Assembly (NCBI GenBank): GCA_029776255.1
Contig: JAKOTN010000097.1
Location: forward strand, 34,523 to 98,522
Direction: 5' to 3'
DNA length: 64,000 nucleotides
Origin: Pseudomonadota bacterium
Lineage (GTDB): Bacteria; Pseudomonadota; Gammaproteobacteria; Burkholderiales; Rhodocyclaceae
Below, piece after piece: positions 1 to 8,943 of the stretch. The stretch's first letter is position 1. The number at the start of each line of letters is the position of its first letter. Below the pieces are notes generated by a model. That model was not told the DNA's origin, searched no databases, and was given only the letters and a program-made list of their open reading frames with translations. A program made the translations under genes and the position numbers.

Positions 1-504
1 ACGCCCCGTGGCGCGGCAATGGCGACCATCGCCGCAGCCTTCGGCCCGACCGTTCTCCAAGCCGACGGCGGGCTGGACAGGGCGGCCATGCGCGACCTGG
101 TCTTCGCCGATCCGGGCGCCAAAACCCGGCTCGAGGCGATTTTGCATCCCTTGATCCGCCGGCACAGCGAAGACGCCTGTCGGGCGCAAAGCGCCTCGCC
201 TTACGTCGTGCTGGCGGTTCCCCTGCTGGTCGAATCCGGTTTCTACCGCCAGTACGTCGATCGCGTGCTGGTCGTCGACTGTGACGAGGCGACGCAGCGT
301 GTCCGCGTGATGGCGCGCAGCGGTCTGACGGCCGAACAGGTCGCCGCGATCATCCGCACGCAGGCCCGCCGCGACCAGCGGCTGTCCGTCGCCGACGACG
401 TGGTGCGCAACGACGGCCCCGTGGAAGACTTGGGTCCGCAAATCGACCGCCTGCACCAGCGCTATCTTGCCCTGGCCGCCGCCAAAAAGCCTATTGATCG
501 TTGA
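1..504 (+). CDS. coaE: Dephospho-CoA kinase, 5'-truncated by window edge
   Basis: Frame open from base 1; motifs ...DGGLDRAAMRDLVFADPGAKTRLEAILHPLIRR...VPLLVESGFY..VDRVLVVDCDEATQ typical of CoaE; followed by zapD as in many proteobacteria. Confidence 0.93.
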   Translation, partial: TPRGAAMATIAAAFGPTVLQADGGLDRAAMRDLVFADPGAKTRLEAILHPLIRRHSEDACRAQSASPYVVLAVPLLVESGFYRQYVDRVLVVDCDEATQRVRVMARSGLTAEQVAAIIRTQARRDQRLSVADDVVRNDGPVEDLGPQIDRLHQRYLALAAAKKPIDR

Positions 505-531
505 GGTTTTACGATAAATGATTCAGAATCG

Positions 532-1320
532 ATGCAAATTTCTGTTCCTGAACCTGGCGGCAGCGTGATTACCTACGAATATCCTTTCAACGAACGCATA
601 CGCACCCTGCTGCGTTTGGAGGATTTATTCCAGAAAGCCGCCGTTTTCATGCAACGCGACGGCTCGCAGGAACATCACGTCGTCTTGCTGACCTTGTTTG
701 AAGTTCTCGATGTCGCCGGACGCGCCGACCTCAAAATGGACCTGATTCAGGAGCTTGAGCGTCAGCGGCAAAGCCTGTTGGGCTTTCGCAACAATCCCGA
801 CATCTCCGAGGACGCGCTGTCCGGCGCGTTGTACGAAATCGAACAGGCGTCGGCGGCATTGCTGAGCATGAACGGAAAAATCGGCCAGCACCTGCGCGAC
901 AACGACTGGCTGATGAGTATCAAAAGTCGCGCCAGCATTCCCGGCGGCGTCTGCGAGTTCGATCTGCCGTCGTACCACTACTGGCTGCATCAGGCGCCGG
1001 ATGTTCGCCACGACGCGCTGCAGGCCTGGCTGCAACCGATGCTGCCCTTGCGCGACGCGTTGGCGATCGTTCTGCGCCTGCTGCGCGCCAGTGGCCACCC
1101 CGAACACTACGTGGCCAACAATGGCGCTTTTCAGTTGATGCTCGGCGGCAGCGCCTCGCAGATGGTGCGCATTTCGCTGAAGCTGCACGCCCCTTACATC
1201 CCGGAGATCAGCGCCAACAAATACGCGCTCAACATCCGGTTTACGCGACCCGACAGCGATCATCGCCCGCGACATTGCGACAACGACGTGGAATTCGACA
1301 TGTTGTTCTGCAATTTGTAG
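532..1320 (+). CDS. zapD: Cell division protein ZapD (DUF1342)
   Basis: 262 aa; ITYEYPFNERIRTLLRLEDLF N-terminus typical of ZapD; downstream of coaE. Confidence 0.93.
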   Translation: MQISVPEPGGSVITYEYPFNERIRTLLRLEDLFQKAAVFMQRDGSQEHHVVLLTLFEVLDVAGRADLKMDLIQELERQRQSLLGFRNNPDISEDALSGALYEIEQASAALLSMNGKIGQHLRDNDWLMSIKSRASIPGGVCEFDLPSYHYWLHQAPDVRHDALQAWLQPMLPLRDALAIVLRLLRASGHPEHYVANNGAFQLMLGGSASQMVRISLKLHAPYIPEISANKYALNIRFTRPDSDHRPRHCDNDVEFDMLFCNL

Positions 1321-1353
1321 CGATTTTTCCGTCCAAACACCGATGCCGCTTTC

Positions 1354-1378
1354 GAAGCCCCGTTATCGCGGGGCTTCC
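1354..1378. terminator. Inverted repeat GAAGCCCCG-N-CGGGGCTTC downstream of zapD
   Basis: 9-bp GC-rich stem ~35 nt after zapD stop; no clear T-tract. Confidence 0.45.
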
Positions 1379-1425
1379 GTCCACTGGGGAACGCATGTCG
1401 ATAGGCTGCCGCGTGTACGCCCCAG

Positions 1426-2088
1426 TTGGTGAACGATGGCGTCGCCATCGCGGAAATATCCTGCCGGCTAGAGGAGATGGCGATGGACGGGAAAAATATC
1501 GAGATTCTCGAGCGGGGGGTGGGTTACCAGGGGTTCTATCGGCTGGAGAAATTGCGTTTGCGTCACCGTTTGTTCGCCGGCGGGATGAGCGGGCCCCTCG
1601 TGCGCGAGTCGATCGATAAAGCCGACGTGGCGGCGGTGTTGCTTTACGATCCACGAACCGACGAGTTGGTGTTGATCGAACAGTTCCGCATCGGCGCCCG
1701 CGACGACCCGCGCGGTCCTTGGCTGCTGGAAATCGTGGCCGGCCTGATCGAGCCGGGCGAGAGCGCGGAAGAGGTGGCGCGACGCGAGACGCGGGAGGAG
1801 GCGGGCTGCGCGGTCTTTGATCTCGTGCACGTGAACACCTTTTACGGGAGCCCGGCGATGAGCTCGCAGCGCGTTCACCTCTACCTCGGACGGGTGGACA
1901 GCACCGGTGTTGGCGGAATTCACGGTCTGGCGGACGAGGGCGAGGATATTCGCGTCGTCCGCCTGCCCGCCGAGCAGGCGCTCGCTCTGCTCGGGCAGGG
2001 ACGAATCGATTCGGCGTGGCCCTTGATCGCCTTGTTGTGGTTTGCCAGCCAACGCGAGGCGGTTCGTGCGCGCTGGTTGGCGACGTGA
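1426..2088 (+). CDS. nudF: NUDIX hydrolase, ADP-ribose pyrophosphatase (start possibly downstream at ~1477)
   Basis: Nudix box GLIEPGESAEEVARRETREEAGC. Confidence 0.88.
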   Translation: MVNDGVAIAEISCRLEEMAMDGKNIEILERGVGYQGFYRLEKLRLRHRLFAGGMSGPLVRESIDKADVAAVLLYDPRTDELVLIEQFRIGARDDPRGPWLLEIVAGLIEPGESAEEVARRETREEAGCAVFDLVHVNTFYGSPAMSSQRVHLYLGRVDSTGVGGIHGLADEGEDIRVVRLPAEQALALLGQGRIDSAWPLIALLWFASQREAVRARWLAT

Positions 2089-2242
2089 ACGATGCGTGAC
2101 GACCGCCAGGCGTACCCGGACGATTGGCAACGGTTTCGGAAAGGCGGGGTTTGACCTCCCCAACCGGAACCGCGATACTGGCGTTTCCGCGCCGGACCCG
2201 GTCTTGGCGCTCACTCGTTCACTCCGCGACCGATTGCCGCCG

Positions 2243-2707
2243 ATGCGCCACCGTGAGCACGACAGACTGGCTCCATCCCCACCTCCACTGCTCTCACCCC
2301 GATTCCGCGTGGCGTTCGCCTGTTTGCTTGCCCTCCTCGTGCCGGCCTTTTCCGCCGCCGATACCCTGTTCTGCCATGTGAGCTATGGCGGCGACACACG
2401 CCTGCTTGCCGCCGAGGCGGTGGATTCACCGTATACCGCGCCTGTTCAGGCCATCGGGTCCTATTTTCTGTTTCGCATGGTTCTGGAAACGCGGCCCGCC
2501 GACCGGGCGACGGTGAAACTTTATGTTTTCGCCGACCGGGAAGGCGGACCGGCGCCCATTCATCAGGCAACACATCCTTATCCGCCCGTTGTCGGCCACG
2601 GTTCTCGCCATGGCTTTACCGGTCTAAATCATGTTTATGAACCGTTGCGCGACGGCGAATTGGCGTATTGGTGCGAGTTGTCGTCTTCGGGAGAGCGGCG
2701 ACCATGA
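2243..2707 (+). CDS. Hypothetical secreted protein
   Basis: Signal-peptide-like N-terminus (FRVAFACLLALLVPAFSAADTLFC); ATGA overlap with the downstream CapA gene. Confidence 0.6.
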   Translation: MRHREHDRLAPSPPPLLSPRFRVAFACLLALLVPAFSAADTLFCHVSYGGDTRLLAAEAVDSPYTAPVQAIGSYFLFRMVLETRPADRATVKLYVFADREGGPAPIHQATHPYPPVVGHGSRHGFTGLNHVYEPLRDGELAYWCELSSSGERRP

Positions 2708-3693
2708 GTCGAAGGGCCTTTTCATGGCGTTGGCGTAGCGTACTGGTTTTGGCCGTTGGCGTGCTGCTCGGCCAGCCGGTGGTCGCGGACCCGGTCAACC
2801 TGGTGTTCGTCGGCGACATCATGCTCGACGACGGTCCAGGGAGGCTGATCGAAAAGGGGGGCGACCCGCTCGCCGCCGTGGCGCCCGTCTTGCAGGATGC
2901 CGATTACGTGATCGGCAATCTGGAGTGCCCGATTGCCACCGTCGGGCAAGCGCTGGCGAACAAGATTTACAGTTTTCGCGCGCATCCCAGGGTGTTGCCG
3001 GTACTGGCCGGTCGTTTCGATGCGCTGAGCGTGGCCAACAATCACGCCGGCGATTACGGTCGCGAGGCGTTCGTGGAAACGCTTCACCATCTCGCGGGGC
3101 TGAACATCGCCGCGTTTGGCGGCGGACACAATCTCAGTGAGGCGCATCGACCGTTGTGGATCGAGCGCCGCAATCTGCGCATCGCCGTTTTGGCCTACAA
3201 CGAATACAAGCCGCGTTCCTTCGAAGCCGGCGCCGAATGGGCGGGCGTCGCCTGGAGCGAGGACAGCCATGTTCTTGCCGATATTCGCGCCGCCCGCGCG
3301 GCCGGCGCCGATCTGGTGATTCCGTTCATGCATTGGGGTTGGGAATTCGAAGCCGCGCCCAGCGAACGGCAGCGGCAATTGGCGCGCGACATGATCGATG
3401 CCGGCGCCGATCTGATCGTTGGATCGCATCCGCACGTGACACAAGGGGCGGAATATTATCGTGGCAAACTGATCGTCCATAGCCTGGGCAATTTTGTTTT
3501 CGACGGTTTCAAGACGCCAGCGGCTCGGAGTGGCTGGCTGTTGCGTCTGGCGGTGGACAAAAGCGGTTTGACCTCGTGGGATACCGTGGCGGTGCGAATG
3601 GACGACGACGGCAGCCCGCGGCCGCAGCCGGGCGTTTCCACGCCCTGTGGTCGTTCGGGCGACGATCTGGTGCGCGATTGCGTGAACCGCTGA
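2704..3693 (+). CDS. CapA family (poly-gamma-glutamate synthesis-like) metallophosphatase
   Basis: NLVFVGDIMLDDGPGR...NLECPI...NNHAGDYG...PFMHWGWEF...GSHPHVTQG, PGA_cap family motifs. Confidence 0.88.
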   Translation: MSRRAFSWRWRSVLVLAVGVLLGQPVVADPVNLVFVGDIMLDDGPGRLIEKGGDPLAAVAPVLQDADYVIGNLECPIATVGQALANKIYSFRAHPRVLPVLAGRFDALSVANNHAGDYGREAFVETLHHLAGLNIAAFGGGHNLSEAHRPLWIERRNLRIAVLAYNEYKPRSFEAGAEWAGVAWSEDSHVLADIRAARAAGADLVIPFMHWGWEFEAAPSERQRQLARDMIDAGADLIVGSHPHVTQGAEYYRGKLIVHSLGNFVFDGFKTPAARSGWLLRLAVDKSGLTSWDTVAVRMDDDGSPRPQPGVSTPCGRSGDDLVRDCVNR

Positions 3694-3718
3694 CGCGAGT
3701 CGTCACACGCAACAAAAA

Positions 3719-3741
3719 GGGCCTTGCGCATGGCAAGGCCC
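3719..3741 (-). terminator. Intrinsic terminator GGGCCTTGC-N-GCAAGGCCC with T5 on the minus strand
   Basis: Perfect 9-bp stem with adjacent A-tract on + (T-tract on -), just downstream of the 3766-4320 minus-strand gene. Confidence 0.75.
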
Positions 3742-3765
3742 TAACAGGGACGACACCCGCGGCGA

Positions 3766-4320
3766 TTAAAGTGCCGGGTATTTTGCCGGGTCCGACAGTT
3801 TCTCGATGATCTTGTTCAATTCCGGCAGCGACGCGGTTTCATCGTAAATGCCCGCGCTGACCTGAATCCCGGTTGCGAAAGAGACATCGGCGGTCATCGC
3901 GTACGACAGTTTGCGCGACAGGCGACCGGCGCCGGGTTTTTGCCACATGTACTCCACCCAACCGCCATGGCTCTCGCTGCCAACCTTGCACAGATCCTTG
4001 AAAATGAACTTGCCGCTGTTGTCGGTAATCTGCATGATCGGCCTACCCACCAGATCCGGGCGGATCGGATGGGCGATCATTTTGTCCTTGCGACAGTCGT
4101 AAACGAACACGTAACTGTCTTTCCATACCCATTTGCTGTCTTTATGGTTGAACTCGGCGTAGCCGGATGCGCCTTTGTTATGCAGGAGCCGGGCCGCTTC
4201 CCGGACCTTGTTGACCGCTTCCTCGGCGGTCGCCGTGTCGGCTTCCGCCGCCATGGCCACGCGGCCCATGCCGCAGACGATCAGCAATCCCACCAGTCCT
4301 GCTGTTTTTCCATATTTCAT
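3766..4320 (-). CDS. Periplasmic single-Cache domain protein
   Basis: Signal peptide plus AARLLHNKGASGYAEFNHKDSKWVWKDSYVFVYDC...HPIRPDLVGRPI typical of Cache_2-type proteins. Confidence 0.8.
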   Translation of the reverse strand: MKYGKTAGLVGLLIVCGMGRVAMAAEADTATAEEAVNKVREAARLLHNKGASGYAEFNHKDSKWVWKDSYVFVYDCRKDKMIAHPIRPDLVGRPIMQITDNSGKFIFKDLCKVGSESHGGWVEYMWQKPGAGRLSRKLSYAMTADVSFATGIQVSAGIYDETASLPELNKIIEKLSDPAKYPAL

Positions 4321-4400
4321 CGTGCCTTACTCCTCTGTTCACTGTTCGGTTGAATTGGCGACAATCGGTCGCCGTCGGCGATGGATTCCGCTCGCGGGGG

Positions 4401-4964
4401 CTAACCGATCCAGGGCTTGCCGACCGGCAGCACATCGCGGCCGAACAAGTCGGCGTAAATGATGTGGGCCATCACATACCACGCCATGGCGGCCGTGACC
4501 ATCAATTCATAACCGGCGACAACCGTCAGATCGGGATAACCGAAATGCGCCAGATCGAGCAGTATGAAACCGATCAGCAGCAAGGTGAAGGTCGTGGCCA
4601 GGGCCGTGCTGACGCGCATCGAACCGATCCAGAGAATCGCCGTGAATGCCGTCCAGGCGATCAGAAACCACCCGACGTCGGTTTTGCTCGAGGTGTAGAG
4701 GTTGTAATGGTTGCCGATCAGCAGCAGTGCCAACGCTATCCAGAAACACCCGTACGCGGTGAAGGCGCAATAACCGAAATTATTGCCGGTTTTCATTTCC
4801 TGAAGTCCGGCGATCATCTGCGCCAAACCACCGAAAATCAATCCGAGCCAGATTACCGGCCCCATGCCCATCCAGCCGACATTATGGAACTGCAATACCA
4901 TTGTCGTCAGGCCAAACCCGGCCAAACCGACCACGGCCGGATTTCCAAGCTTCTGTTCTGCCAT
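4401..4964 (-). CDS. satP: Acetate/succinate uptake transporter, GPR1/FUN34/YaaH family
   Basis: NPAVVGLAGFGLTTMVLQFHNVG... six-TM family signature. Confidence 0.88.
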   Translation of the reverse strand: MAEQKLGNPAVVGLAGFGLTTMVLQFHNVGWMGMGPVIWLGLIFGGLAQMIAGLQEMKTGNNFGYCAFTAYGCFWIALALLLIGNHYNLYTSSKTDVGWFLIAWTAFTAILWIGSMRVSTALATTFTLLLIGFILLDLAHFGYPDLTVVAGYELMVTAAMAWYVMAHIIYADLFGRDVLPVGKPWIG

Positions 4965-5333
4965 GAAATACTCCCTTTTTTATTGGCTGCCGGGGAAAAA
5001 AGAAAATGCCCGCAGCCGAGTGGATTATATGTTGTAGTCCCTCGGTCGCTGCCACGACTAAGCGATCACAATGACGGCGACCGGTGATTATTGTACCTAG
5101 GCCTTGCTTTTCAGGCTATCCGCGGGTTGATTTTATTTAATGCGGAATACGGTTTTTTGTTGGCCATTGGTGATTTTTCGATTGCCGGTGCGCGCGAGCG
5201 GGGTCGATTTTAACGGTCTTGACGGGAAAATGTTTCGCCGATAAAAGGCAATCGACACAACGCGATACGCGATAAAACGTACGGGCGGTCCACGATTCGG
5301 AATGGGGCGTTTCCGGTTATTGGCGCGGGGGTG

Positions 5334-6275
5334 TCAGGCGGTGGCCACCAACCCGTCTTCAAGCGGTGTGACCGTCACCGCCACATCGGGCTCGTGGGCG
5401 TCGCCTCCCAGGATGATGCCGCGCAGCGGCGAAACGTCGGCAAAATCGCGGCCCCAGGCGAGCGTGATGTGCTGAGTGTCGGGAAGCAGGTTGTTGGTGG
5501 GGTCGAAATCGACCCAGCGACCGCCTTCGAGTTTGGGGCAGAAGACCGCGACCCACGCGTGCGAGGCGTCGGCGCCGACCATGCGCGGCTGGCCCGGCGG
5601 CGGCTGGGTGAGCAGGTAACCGCTGACGTAGCGGGCGGCAAGGCCTTGTGAACGCAGGCAGGAAAGCATCAGGTGGGCGAAATCCTGGCAGACGCCGCGC
5701 TTGTCGGCCAGGACCTTGAGCACTGGCGTGGCGATGGTGGTTGCTTCCGGGTCGAACTCGAATTCGCTGTGGATACGGCTCATCAGCGCTTGCACCGCGT
5801 CCAGAATCGGTCGTCTAGGAGTGAAACACGGGGCGGCGTAGTCGGCGAACTCGCGTTTAACGCGTACATAAGGCGACTCGAACTGGAAACGGCTGGCATC
5901 GGTCAAGACCGGCCTGGCGCCGTAGGCAAGCGCCGCGCGGACCTCTTCCCATGGCGGCGAATTCTCGCGCGCGGGATGTTGAAGAGGCGGCAGATGCGGA
6001 AGCACTTCGACGGTGCTTTCGGCGCGCACGTTCAGGCGGTCGTGCGGGAATTCGAGAGTCAAGTCACTGACCGGGTTGCCGAAACAATCCTCGCGATGGC
6101 GCGCGGCCGTTACCTCGGGATTCACGATGATCGCGTGTTTCAGGCAACGCTGCCAGACGCAATCGCGCGGCGTCAGATGCAGCAGTTGGCGCGACAGCGA
6201 TACCGGGCTTTCATAGCGATAGAGCGTCTCGTGGACGATGTGATAGCGGGCGGGGGGCTGGCGGTTGGCGGTCAT
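5334..6275 (-). CDS. Transglutaminase-like cysteine peptidase family protein
   Basis: YHIVHETLYRYESPVSLSRQLLHLTPR N-terminus; KRGVCQDFAHLMLSCLRSQGLAARYVSGYL transglutaminase core; ATGA overlap with upstream gene. Confidence 0.9.
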   Translation of the reverse strand: MTANRQPPARYHIVHETLYRYESPVSLSRQLLHLTPRDCVWQRCLKHAIIVNPEVTAARHREDCFGNPVSDLTLEFPHDRLNVRAESTVEVLPHLPPLQHPARENSPPWEEVRAALAYGARPVLTDASRFQFESPYVRVKREFADYAAPCFTPRRPILDAVQALMSRIHSEFEFDPEATTIATPVLKVLADKRGVCQDFAHLMLSCLRSQGLAARYVSGYLLTQPPPGQPRMVGADASHAWVAVFCPKLEGGRWVDFDPTNNLLPDTQHITLAWGRDFADVSPLRGIILGGDAHEPDVAVTVTPLEDGLVATA

Positions 6276-8830
6276 GAGGCGAAGGTCTGCCGGCTGAATT
6301 CGCCGACATGGCTGAAATAACGCATCGCCAGGCGATCCGACAGGGTCGCCGCGGACAGCGAAATCTCGTCGAGCACCACCGCGAGTTCGATGCGCGGGCC
6401 TTTGTCCGCGCCCGGGTCGCGGAGTGGTCCTTCGAAACACGCGAAATCGAACGTTTGCAGGCGTGTCAGCATCGGTCGCAGGGTGTCGTCCGGTGGTCCG
6501 CCGAGCAATCGGGCAAGGTTGCGGAGATAGCGGATGAGCGTTTGCAGTTGAAAGGCCACGGAATGCGGGTTGCCTTCGTCGAGGACGATCAGATCGAGCG
6601 TCGGTAGCCATTGTGGCTGCGTCATGTAGCGGGAGCGATAGGTGATGATGCTATCGGTGAGTTCGAGCAGCCATTCCAGGCTTCCGGCGGCGCGCGTCGA
6701 TGGCAAGCGCAGAAAGTGGCCAATGGCGCTGGTCAGAAAAATCAGGCGTTCGATGCGTCGGCCGATGATCAACAAACGCCAGCCATCGTCGCGGGTCATG
6801 TTGTCCATCGCGAAACCCGACAGCGTGGACGAGACGAGCAGCACCTGGTCCAGGAAGGCCAGCGCGTCGGCCAGTTCGGTCGGTTCGTCGTGGCGGTACG
6901 CGTCGCTGTAACGCTGCACTTGATGCTGCAGGCGGTTAAGCGCATGCCAGTTGTCTAGCGAGAAACGCTCGCGGACCTGCGCGCCGACCCACAACAAGCG
7001 GCGGATATCGCCGGCGAGGCCGTCGGCCCATTCCTTGCCGCGGATCGCGGCCAGAATTTGCGACTCGGGCGGTTTTTCGCACGCGACGAGCCGGCGGGTG
7101 GTGGCGTCGTCGGCCTCGTTGGTCGGTGTCGGCAGCAAATTCATCGCCTGGCAGAGGTCGAGCGCGGCGTTCAGTGCCGGCAAGGCGTCGGCGCCGGTAT
7201 CGACCAGCCGCGACAACGCGACGCGCAGCAGGCGGGCGGTTTTGTCGCATCGCTCGGCGTAACGGCCGAACCAGTAGAGGTTTTCGACGACACGGGACGA
7301 AAGATTACGTCCGCCGCGTACCAGATCGGCCTTGCCGACCGAGTGTTTGAGCAGGCTGAAGGTATTGACCGCCTGGTTGGTCAACACCCAGGTATCCTTG
7401 CTGGAACCGCCGCGCTGCATCGAGATGACGCGAACGTTCGAGGCCGCGGCGACGCGCGCCAGACCGCCGGGCATGATCGTGTGCCCGTTCGGCGTGGCGG
7501 CGACGAAAACGCGCAGACCGACGCCGCGTGGCAGCAAGCGCCGCTCGCTGGCGTTGCTCCAGGCCGGCGCCTGTGAAAAATTCACCAGTTCCTGCGCTAC
7601 GTAAGCCTGTGGCCGAGTTCGCAGACGGGCGATCATCTCCTGGCGTTTGGCGCCGGCGAGTTCGTTGCCAAAAACCGGATCGAAGCGCTGCGACGGGTAG
7701 GAGCCCTTGATGACCAGGCGGTCGAGGTTTTCGATGGTGAAATCCAGCGCCGCCTGTTCGCCGCACCACCAGGTGGCGACCGATGGCATCGCCAGCGGTT
7801 CGCCGAGCAGTTTTTCGCACGCGCCCGGCAGAAAGCCCGGCAGGGCCGCCGATTCGAGCAGGCCGCTTCCGATGGCATTGGCGACCAGAACGTTGCCGGC
7901 CCGCACCGCCTGCAGCAAGCCGGCGACGCCCAGCGCCGAGTCGCTGCGCAGTTCGAGCGGGTCGCAATAATCGTCGTCGAGGCGGCGCAAAATCGCGTGT
8001 ACTCGTCGCAATCCACTGAGCGTGCGCAGATAGACGCAATCGCCGCGAACCGTCAGGTCTTGTCCTTCGACCAGCGGAAAGCCGAGATAGCGCGCCAGAT
8101 AGGCGTGCTCGAAATAGGTTTCGTTGTACGGACCCGGCGTCAGCAACACGATCAGCGGCGGTTCGCCGGTCCGCGGCGCCCAATAGGCCAGACTTTCCTG
8201 TAATTGCCGGAAAAACGAGGCGAGGTGCTGTACGCGCAGATCGCGGAACAGTTCGGGAAAAACACTGCCGACGATGGTCCGGTTTTCCAGCGCATAGCCG
8301 GCGCCGGAGGGCGCTTGCGTGCGATCGGCGATCACCCACCAGCGGCCGTCCGGCGAGCGGGCGAGGTCGGCGGCATAAAGATGCAGGTAGGTGTCGCCCG
8401 CCTGCCGGATTCCCTGGCAAGGCCAGAGAAAATTGTTGTGGCCATAGACCAGCGCCGACGGCAGCGTGCCGTCCTTGAGCAGATCCTGTGGGCCATAGAG
8501 GTCTTTGAGTACCGCATTGAGCAGTCGCGCGCGCTGCGAGACCGCCGCCGCCACGCCTTGCCATTCGTCGGCCGAAAGAATCAGCGGCAATGGATCAAGC
8601 TCCCACGGACGATCGGCGCCTTGCGGGTCGGCATAGACATTGTAGGTGACGCCATTGTCGAGAATGCGTCGCCGGACGTAGTCGAAACGGTGGCGCATTT
8701 GTTCCGGGGTCGCAGCCTCGAGGTGTGCGAGAAGTGCTTGCCACGCCGGCCGAATGTCGCCGTTATCGGCCAGCATTTCGTCGAAACGGTCGGTTTTTCG
8801 GGAATAACTCGCGAGAAGGGATGGCGTCAT
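6272..8830 (-). CDS. Circularly permuted ATP-grasp / alpha-E domain fusion protein
   Basis: About 852 aa; ATP-grasp type 2 N-terminal half and LSSRVVENLYWFGRYAERCDKTARLLR alpha-E half; paired with transglutaminase gene. Confidence 0.88.
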   Translation of the reverse strand: MTPSLLASYSRKTDRFDEMLADNGDIRPAWQALLAHLEAATPEQMRHRFDYVRRRILDNGVTYNVYADPQGADRPWELDPLPLILSADEWQGVAAAVSQRARLLNAVLKDLYGPQDLLKDGTLPSALVYGHNNFLWPCQGIRQAGDTYLHLYAADLARSPDGRWWVIADRTQAPSGAGYALENRTIVGSVFPELFRDLRVQHLASFFRQLQESLAYWAPRTGEPPLIVLLTPGPYNETYFEHAYLARYLGFPLVEGQDLTVRGDCVYLRTLSGLRRVHAILRRLDDDYCDPLELRSDSALGVAGLLQAVRAGNVLVANAIGSGLLESAALPGFLPGACEKLLGEPLAMPSVATWWCGEQAALDFTIENLDRLVIKGSYPSQRFDPVFGNELAGAKRQEMIARLRTRPQAYVAQELVNFSQAPAWSNASERRLLPRGVGLRVFVAATPNGHTIMPGGLARVAAASNVRVISMQRGGSSKDTWVLTNQAVNTFSLLKHSVGKADLVRGGRNLSSRVVENLYWFGRYAERCDKTARLLRVALSRLVDTGADALPALNAALDLCQAMNLLPTPTNEADDATTRRLVACEKPPESQILAAIRGKEWADGLAGDIRRLLWVGAQVRERFSLDNWHALNRLQHQVQRYSDAYRHDEPTELADALAFLDQVLLVSSTLSGFAMDNMTRDDGWRLLIIGRRIERLIFLTSAIGHFLRLPSTRAAGSLEWLLELTDSIITYRSRYMTQPQWLPTLDLIVLDEGNPHSVAFQLQTLIRYLRNLARLLGGPPDDTLRPMLTRLQTFDFACFEGPLRDPGADKGPRIELAVVLDEISLSAATLSDRLAMRYFSHVGEFSRQTFAS

Positions 8831-8943
8831 GAATGAAAAAGGCGCGGGAGCGCGCGGTCCCACGCCTTGCAGTTTCTGATCGGCGCAAGTCTAACGTAAA
8901 CTTGTCGTCGGCATTGGTCGGCAACTACCGCGGGCGGGGCTAA

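Noticed and set aside
5673-6320. 215-aa plus-strand ORF and similar long ORFs at 7058, 8204, 40185, 44674, 57774
   Set aside because: All are antisense to well-supported genes in GC-rich DNA; no domains recognised.
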